Below, one piece after another: positions 52,451 to 57,874 of a stretch of 57,874 bases of DNA. The notes beneath the pieces are model-generated. The model did not search any database and was not told the origin of the DNA. It saw only the letters and a program-made list of their open reading frames with translations. How positions within the stretch are numbered: the stretch's first letter is position 1; each line of letters opens with the position of its first letter. Source of the DNA: Roseovarius aestuarii (lineage in GTDB: Bacteria; Pseudomonadota; Alphaproteobacteria; Rhodobacterales; Rhodobacteraceae); contig NZ_JAIMIB010000023.1 of the NCBI RefSeq assembly GCF_019966515.1, positions 1-57,874 of the forward strand. The letters run 5' to 3'. The position numbers and the translations under genes are program-made.

Positions 52451-53758
52451 TTACTCGCGGAACGCCTTGGTGAAGTAATCCGTCAACGGCTTGGTCAGAT
52501 AGGCCAGCGGCGTGCGATCCTCGGTGCGGATGAACGCTTCGACCGGCATGCCCGGGATTAGCACCGCATCTTCCGGTAGCCGCGCCTGCTCACCCTCGCT
52601 CAGCGCGATCTCGGCGCGGTAGAACGACACCTGAGACCGCTCGTCCTCGAACGCATCGGCGGATATCTGAACCACCTCGCCATTCAGTTCAGGGGTTGTA
52701 CGCTGGTCCAGCGCCGAAAACCGAAGTACCACCTCCTGGCCGATCAGAACCTTGTCGATATGGATGGGTTCGATCCTGGCATTGATGATCAACGGGCGAT
52801 CCTGTGGCACGAGGTAAAGCACCGGATCGGCGGCGCGAATAACCGAGCGCAGGGCAAATACCTGCAAATCATAGACCACGCCGGATACCGATGCCGAGAT
52901 GTCCAGCCGGTTCAGCCGTTCGATCAGGGCAAGGCGCTGTTCGCGCAGCTCCAGCTCGCGGTACTGCAGGTCACGCAGCTGGGTGATCGCCTCCTCGCGC
53001 CGCCCGCTGCCCAGTTTGAGAATCTCGATATCAATCTCGGTGATCCGGCCGCCCGCCTCGGCCTTTTGCGCCTCAAGATCGCCCATCGTACCACTCAGGC
53101 TCGCCTCTTCGCGCTGCAGGCTTAACACCCGCGCTGCCTGCGCCAGACCTTGATCCAGCAACCTCTGCTGATCTTTTAGTTCTTTCGAAATCAACTCAAG
53201 CTGGGTCGTGAGCGAATTCTGTTGCGCGACGATACCCTCGATCTGATTGGCGATCTGCCCGCGTCGCTTTTCCAATTGCGATATCTCGTTGGTGGTCGAT
53301 TCCGCCCGTGCCGTCATCAGACGTCTTTGACCAGCAATCAGATCGGGCACGTCAGCATTGATCTCGGCCGTCTCCAGCAAAAGCGGATCGAAAGTGATTT
53401 CGCTTCTCCCGTCACGCTCGGCCTCCAGCCGTCCGCGTCGTGCCATGAGCTCGAACAGTTGGCCTTCGTTAATGGCCAGCTGCGATTTCAATTCCGTGTC
53501 ATCCAGCCGAACCAGCACGTCACCGATACTGACCGCATCGCCCTCATCAACCAGAATTTCGGCCACGACCCCACCATCGGGGTGCTGCACCACCTGCCGG
53601 TTCTGATCCACCTCGATCCGGCCATTGGCGATAATCGCGCCAGAGATATTGGTCATCACCGCCCAGGTGCCAAATCCTCCGACCAGCAGCAACAGGCCCA
53701 GCAAACCAACGGTCATGGGTCCGCGTGCGGACCATCCGGCGTTTGTGTCTTGTGTCAT
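52451..53758 (-). CDS. HlyD/PrsE-type adaptor of a type I secretion system
   Basis: The 435-residue periplasmic adaptor has one N-terminal membrane helix (about 15-38), a lipoyl/barrel part ([25 protein letters not shown] by position, 53-77), a long coiled coil (about 120-290) and a C-terminal beta domain. The start at 53758 overlaps the ABC gene stop (ATGA), and the frame upstream is rejected. It bridges the inner-membrane ABC exporter to an outer-membrane channel, which is not encoded here. Confidence 0.93.
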   Translation of the reverse strand: MTQDTNAGWSARGPMTVGLLGLLLLVGGFGTWAVMTNISGAIIANGRIEVDQNRQVVQHPDGGVVAEILVDEGDAVSIGDVLVRLDDTELKSQLAINEGQLFELMARRGRLEAERDGRSEITFDPLLLETAEINADVPDLIAGQRRLMTARAESTTNEISQLEKRRGQIANQIEGIVAQQNSLTTQLELISKELKDQQRLLDQGLAQAARVLSLQREEASLSGTMGDLEAQKAEAGGRITEIDIEILKLGSGRREEAITQLRDLQYRELELREQRLALIERLNRLDISASVSGVVYDLQVFALRSVIRAADPVLYLVPQDRPLIINARIEPIHIDKVLIGQEVVLRFSALDQRTTPELNGEVVQISADAFEDERSQVSFYRAEIALSEGEQARLPEDAVLIPGMPVEAFIRTEDRTPLAYLTKPLTDYFTKAFRE

Positions 53759-55488
53759 TGCACACCTCCAGGACCGGCAGATTTGCTGATCTCGGAGTGA
53801 TTTTTCACCACATCCTTCAAGACTTGCTCCTTGGGTCCGTAGGCACGTAGTGCGCCGTGGTCCAGCATCAACAGCATGTCGCATTCCTTAATCGCCGCCG
53901 GGCGGTGCGCCATGATCAAAATGGCCTTGCCATCAGCTTTCATGCCCCTGATCGCGGTATTCACAGCCTCGCTGCCTTCGTTATCCAGATTCGAGTTGGG
54001 CTCGTCCAATACCAGTACGACCGGGTCACCATACATCGCCCTTGCCAGACCGATCCGCTGCATCTGACCACCTGACAGCCGTCCACCCGAGGCACTGACG
54101 CGGGTATCATATCCATCGGGCAGTTTCAGGATCATGTCATGGGCGTCGGCTTTCTTGGCCGCGATGACGACCTGTTCAGCATCCGGAGATTGCGAAAGCT
54201 TGGCAATGTTTTCGGCTATTGTTCCATCGAAGAGCTGCACCCGCTGTGGCAGATAGCCAATATGCTGACCCAGTACCGCCGGATCGTATTGCTCCAGCGC
54301 AGCACCATCCAGCCTGATCTTGCCAGCCGCGACGCGCCATGCACCGGTCAGGGCGCGCGCCAGCGTTGATTTACCCGCGCCGGACGCACCGATCACCCCG
54401 ACCGCCTGCCCGGGCTGCACCGTGAAGGTCACCCCTTTCAAAGCGGCCTGTCGTTCACCGGGTGGGACAACAGAGGCTTGCTGAACTTCCAGAAGGGCTC
54501 GGGGTTTGGGCAGCGCCGTGCGCGGATTTTCTACCGGCACCTGCCCCAGCAGCCCTGCCAGGGTTTCCCATCCCTTGATCGCCCGCTGTACCAGGGGCCA
54601 TTGCCCGATGGATTGCTCGATCGGTGCAAGGGCGCGGCCCAGCAGAATCGACCCGGCGATCATCGCGCCGGGCGTCAACTCGTTCTGCAGCACCAGATAA
54701 GCCCCCAAGCCCAGCATCGCCGATTGCAGAAACAAGCGGAATGTCTTGGTCGACGTGGTGAATGTGCCACCAAGATCAGCCGAGCGTATCTGCTCCTGCA
54801 ACGCCTGTTGGCGCGCGACCTGCCAGCGGTCGAAGGCGGCATCGCGCATCCCCATTGCCTGCACCATCTCGGCTTCGGTGCCGATCTGGTTGGAAATCGC
54901 TTCGGCCCCGACGGCTGCCGAATTCGCCTTGGCCAGCGGTTGCCGTGTTACCATTTGGTTGATCAGCGTAACGGCAATCAAAATCGCTCCGCCCACAAGC
55001 GCCAGCACGCCCAGCATAGGGTGGAAAATCCAGATACCCGCCAGAAAAAACGGGGTCCAGGGAATATCAAACATCGCCGTCAGAACGGGTGAGCTCATCA
55101 GCCGCTGAATCGCTTCCAGATCGCGTAACCCGGTGGCCGTGCTTGCATCTGGCGCCACCGCGGATTTGCGAATCACCGCATCAAACACGCGGCGATCCAG
55201 CCGCGCCTGAAACCGGGCACCGACACGCGCCATGATTCGGCCGCGCGCATAATCGAGCAGCCCCATCATGCCGTAAAGAAACAGCACCAGAACCGACAGC
55301 GCGATCAGTGTTTCGATCGACCGGCTGCCCAGCACCCGATCATAGACCTGCAGCATATAGAGCGGCCCGGTGAGCATCAGAAGATTGGCAAAAAAGCCAA
55401 AAATTCCTACGAACCAATATAATCCACGGCTTTCCCGGCGAGCTGCCCGCAACTCGTCCTTACCGGCCTCGATTGCTCTCTTATCCAT
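53755..55488 (-). CDS. Type I secretion system permease/ATPase (PrsD family)
   Basis: The 577-residue exporter half-transporter has an N-terminal six-helix domain (about 25-290) and an ATPase domain with Walker [10 protein letters not shown] (about 360), signature [10 protein letters not shown], Walker B VVLVLDEP and H-loop MAHRP. It uses ATP to export a protein, usually an RTX-type substrate, together with the HlyD protein. No repeat-rich RTX gene lies in the window, so the cargo is elsewhere. Confidence 0.93.
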   Translation of the reverse strand: MDKRAIEAGKDELRAARRESRGLYWFVGIFGFFANLLMLTGPLYMLQVYDRVLGSRSIETLIALSVLVLFLYGMMGLLDYARGRIMARVGARFQARLDRRVFDAVIRKSAVAPDASTATGLRDLEAIQRLMSSPVLTAMFDIPWTPFFLAGIWIFHPMLGVLALVGGAILIAVTLINQMVTRQPLAKANSAAVGAEAISNQIGTEAEMVQAMGMRDAAFDRWQVARQQALQEQIRSADLGGTFTTSTKTFRLFLQSAMLGLGAYLVLQNELTPGAMIAGSILLGRALAPIEQSIGQWPLVQRAIKGWETLAGLLGQVPVENPRTALPKPRALLEVQQASVVPPGERQAALKGVTFTVQPGQAVGVIGASGAGKSTLARALTGAWRVAAGKIRLDGAALEQYDPAVLGQHIGYLPQRVQLFDGTIAENIAKLSQSPDAEQVVIAAKKADAHDMILKLPDGYDTRVSASGGRLSGGQMQRIGLARAMYGDPVVLVLDEPNSNLDNEGSEAVNTAIRGMKADGKAILIMAHRPAAIKECDMLLMLDHGALRAYGPKEQVLKDVVKNHSEISKSAGPGGVQ

Positions 55489-55657
55489 TCAGTTGTATCC
55501 GCCCGATTGCCTGCTGGATGGTGTTTGCCCATCCGCTTTGCTTGCCTTACAGGAATTGTCACCATTCTGCCACATCGTGGTGCTGATTTCATTGTCTGGT
55601 CTGGGCAATATCATGTAGTAGGCTAAATACAGCGCGTAACCTTTAGGACAAATTAAA

Positions 55658-56464
55658 TTGCTGCCTTCAATCAATATCAGTCTGCGGTCACTCCGCCCTG
55701 CGGTTGTCGTAGCGTGCCTTGGTCTTCTGGTGGCATGCGGTCAGCCAGATCAATCCGTCACACGCAACACCCCGCCCGATCCGCACGAGAAGTTCAACCG
55801 CAAGGTTCACAACTTCAATCGCGGACTTGACCGGGCGATTATCCGCCCGGCAGGCAAGGGCTACAGTTCTGCAATTCCTGATGACATCGAAACCATGATT
55901 GGCCGATTTGCCTTCAACCTGTCCATCCCGAGTGCGGTGGTGAACAATATCCTGCAGGGCAACATGCGCGGCGCCTTTCAGGACACGGCGCGTTTTGCGG
56001 TCAACACCACCGTGGGTCTGGGTGGCTTTTTCGACCCGGCGAGCGAATTGAGTATGCCGTCACCCACCGATGCCGATTTCGGCCAGACGCTCTATGTCTG
56101 GGGTGTACCCACAGGCAATTACGGCGAAGTTCCCTTTCTCGGCCCCGGCACCGACCGGCGCATGGCAGGCAGGCTGGTCGATCTCTTCACAAATCCGCTC
56201 AGCTACGTTCTGCCGGACCCAGAGAGATATTATGGTACGGGCGCCGCGTTGGGCGCACGGCTAAGTGACCGCGCTCGCTATTCCGACACCATCGATTCGG
56301 TGCTATATGAAAGCGAAGACAGCTATGCAGCGACACGCTCGTTGTATCTGCAAAATCGCCGCTTCAGGCTGGATGGGGGCAGAAGTGATAGTTATCAGGA
56401 CCCCTATGACGAGCTTTACGGTGTAACGAGTGAGGAAACCAACAATGCAGCAAGTGACCAATAG
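55658..56464 (+). CDS. mlaA: MlaA/VacJ family outer-membrane lipoprotein
   Basis: The 268-residue protein has a lipoprotein signal with lipobox LVAC (cysteine about 27) and the VacJ domain (DPHEKFNRKVHNFNRGLD, NPLSYV, GVPTGNYGEVPFLGPGT). MlaA helps remove misplaced phospholipids from the outer leaflet. The start is TTG at 55658 after TTTAGGA. Its end overlaps the MlaC-like gene by 20 bases, so the two are coupled. Confidence 0.92.
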   Translation: MLPSINISLRSLRPAVVVACLGLLVACGQPDQSVTRNTPPDPHEKFNRKVHNFNRGLDRAIIRPAGKGYSSAIPDDIETMIGRFAFNLSIPSAVVNNILQGNMRGAFQDTARFAVNTTVGLGGFFDPASELSMPSPTDADFGQTLYVWGVPTGNYGEVPFLGPGTDRRMAGRLVDLFTNPLSYVLPDPERYYGTGAALGARLSDRARYSDTIDSVLYESEDSYAATRSLYLQNRRFRLDGGRSDSYQDPYDELYGVTSEETNNAASDQ

Positions 56465-57059
56465 GCTGAATCGTCGCCACTTCATCGCAACGGGGCTTTC
56501 CGCCGCTACGGCCATCGCGTTGCCGGCCCCTGTGCTTGCCCTAACAGACGCGGGCGCGCGGGCGCTGGTCGACCGGGTGGTGAACGACATCAACAAGGTC
56601 ATCGCGTCGGGTAAATCGCAATCAGCGATGATCTCGGATTTTGAACGGATATTCGGCCGCTATGCCGATGTGAACATCATCGCCCAGTCCACGCTGGGAG
56701 CGGATTCCCGCCGTGCCAGCAGCAGCCAGCTACGCGCCTTTTCGACCGTCTTCCGCGGCTATATCGCCCGCAAATACGGCAAGAGGTTCCGCGAATTTGT
56801 CGGCGGAAAGATTGATGTTACCGGCGTGCGGAAGGTAAAGTCCTGGCACGAGGTGAAATCCACTGTGCAACTGCGCGGCTCGGCCCCGTTCGATGTGCGT
56901 TTTCTGGTTTCGGACCGGTCCGGCAAAGACCTGTTTTTCGATATGATCATCGAAGGCGTCAGCCTGCGACTTAGCGAACGCACGGAAATCGGTGCCATGC
57001 TGGATCGCCGCAACGGTAATATTGATGCCTTGATCACCGATCTGAAGACGGCGGGCTGA
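56445..57059 (+). CDS. mlaC: MlaC/Ttg2D-type periplasmic phospholipid-binding protein
   Basis: The 204-residue protein has a signal with a twin-arginine-like LNRRHFIATG (residues 8-17) and then the MlaC domain (VVNDINKVIASGKS, FRGYIARKYGKRFREF, KVKSWHEVKSTVQLRG, IDALITDLKTAG). It shuttles phospholipid between MlaA and the inner-membrane MlaFEDB complex. The ATG at 56445 is chosen over 56430 because it begins the signal and follows GAGGAAACC. MlaFED genes are not in the window. Confidence 0.9.
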   Translation: MQQVTNRLNRRHFIATGLSAATAIALPAPVLALTDAGARALVDRVVNDINKVIASGKSQSAMISDFERIFGRYADVNIIAQSTLGADSRRASSSQLRAFSTVFRGYIARKYGKRFREFVGGKIDVTGVRKVKSWHEVKSTVQLRGSAPFDVRFLVSDRSGKDLFFDMIIEGVSLRLSERTEIGAMLDRRNGNIDALITDLKTAG

Positions 57060-57340
57060 ACGGCTTCTTCCCGATCTGATTGCACAAGTTCAGCGATGGC
57101 TTCAATGCGGACAAAGAGAGCCTTCTCCTTACTCGCATCAATGTCTGGTTACAGCGGACTGCGCCATTTCAATCGTCGTTGTTACTTCAATAATCAGCTT
57201 CAAACGGCTGCAAGAAACGCATCAGCTCTATCTTTTTTCTTTGCCCATAAAGTTACCAGTCGGGTGACAGACCTAGTTTCATCAATCGGTTGCCAAACAT
57301 CGAATGAATCTCCCTTGAAACGGAGCGCTTTGGATCCGGC
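57060..57340. other. Intergenic region, nothing recognised
   Basis: This 281-base gap between the MlaC-like gene and the convergent GcvT-like gene has no clear hairpin terminator, repeat or small gene. The frame 57096-57371 on the plus strand has no family features and runs into the next gene. Confidence 0.4.
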
Positions 57341-57874
57341 TTACTCCGCAGGCACCAAGGGTTGGTCGTAATTGCCTTTGACACGCTCCTTGGTCGGGTC
57401 GAAATGCGGATAGCGCACAACCCGCGCTTTCAGGCGCTTTTGCAGCCCGTCAAGTTGCCCGATCTCAAGCTCGGTACCCAGCTCCGCATGGCTGACCGAC
57501 ACCCGCGCCAGGGCGATGTTCTTGCCCAGAATGGGGGATTTCATCGCGCTTGTGACCTCGCCGACCTGCGCCTTGCCGATACGCACGCAATCTCCCGGCG
57601 AGGCGACAATGCCGCCTACCAGCTCAAGCCCCACCAGTTGGCGGTGCGGATGTGCCTTGCGCTCTTCCAGCGCCGCCCGGCCGATGAAATCATCCTCTTT
57701 CGATTTCAGCGGCACGGTAAAGCCGATCCCGGCCTCCCACGGGTCGGTCTGATCGTCGAATTCCGATCCGGCAAAGATTAGCCCGGCCTCGATCCGAACC
57801 ATGTCCAGCGCCGCCAGGCCAAAGGGCGTCAGGCCCATCGGTTCACCCACCTTCCAGATCGCGTCAAAGACCTC
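57341..57874 (-). CDS. GcvT-family folate-dependent enzyme, C-terminal part (cut by window edge)
   Basis: The frame enters from the right edge and ends at TAA 57341-57343. It shows the C-terminal half of aminomethyltransferase-type proteins: GLAALDMVRIEAGLIF, DPWEAGIGFTVPLK, DFIGRAALEERKAHPHRQLVGLEL, and PILGKNIALARVSV. Members include the glycine-cleavage T protein and sarcosine, dimethylglycine or DMSP demethylases. Which one cannot be told from this part, though glycine- and betaine-related genes elsewhere in the window make demethylation plausible. Confidence 0.88.
   Translation of the reverse strand, partial: EVFDAIWKVGEPMGLTPFGLAALDMVRIEAGLIFAGSEFDDQTDPWEAGIGFTVPLKSKEDDFIGRAALEERKAHPHRQLVGLELVGGIVASPGDCVRIGKAQVGEVTSAMKSPILGKNIALARVSVSHAELGTELEIGQLDGLQKRLKARVVRYPHFDPTKERVKGNYDQPLVPAE

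Noticed and set aside
57096..57371. 91-codon plus-strand frame after the MlaC-like gene
   Set aside because: It has no family features and runs into the C-terminus of the GcvT-like gene on the other strand.
1..57874. CRISPR array, integrase, transposase or prophage
   Set aside because: No regularly spaced direct repeats of CRISPR type, no recombinase and no phage structural gene were found.

Overview
The window looks like a chromosomal segment of a marine alphaproteobacterium of the Rhodobacterales (Roseobacter-type). It is GC-rich. It has a COQ9-type gene divergent from rpsU, a MaeB malic enzyme, a PrpE propionyl-CoA synthetase and many betaine/amine-type transport and oxidation genes, all typical of that group. 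Genes are dense, usually in short operons with 4-base stop/start overlaps. No rRNA, tRNA, CRISPR array, transposase or prophage was found.

Layout: 1-6546 holds a quaternary-amine ABC transporter (binding protein, ATPase, fused double permease) with a DMT transporter, divergent from a DadA-like FAD oxidase. 6579-15882 is a seven-gene, gap-free minus-strand operon: class I HMG-CoA reductase, UbiA-type prenyltransferase, rifampicin-phosphotransferase-like dikinase, BtaA-like DUF3419 aminocarboxypropyltransferase, CTP-dependent prenol-kinase-like membrane protein, GNAT-like protein and an AMP-forming ligase. I know no described pathway with this set, and it is the best candidate for a new system in the window. 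It could make an isoprenoid or amino-acid-containing lipid, but that is inference.

16109-27755 is mostly housekeeping: an M48-like protein without HExxH, a SPOR protein, upp, maeB, prpE (with TTTGCAA-type operators), nadK, glyA, a small hydrolase and small membrane proteins. 27756-29262 is a long non-coding stretch with tandem 32-bp hairpin repeats, then AT-rich DNA with DnaA-box-like sites. Around lepA (29263-33699) lie small lipoproteins, an AT-rich SieB-like membrane protein and a hypothetical protein, which look accessory.

34077-40718 carries an M20 amidohydrolase - diaminopropionate ammonia-lyase - Lrp regulator cluster, a sialidase-fold/membrane protein/quinone reductase/COQ9 operon and rpsU. 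41463-46996 joins an XRE-cupin regulator with a divergent lpd-lipA-glycine/alanine symporter-usp set. The motif TTTCCTATAGG before lpd recurs as a full palindrome before glyA, which suggests a glycine/one-carbon regulon. 47285-52447 contains an Ldh-family reductase behind a striking tandem operator, phhB, a DUF482 protein, GDPD, RidA and an enolase-superfamily enzyme resembling hydroxyproline-betaine epimerase. The window ends with a type I secretion ABC/HlyD pair, MlaA and MlaC, and the C-terminus of a GcvT-family protein.
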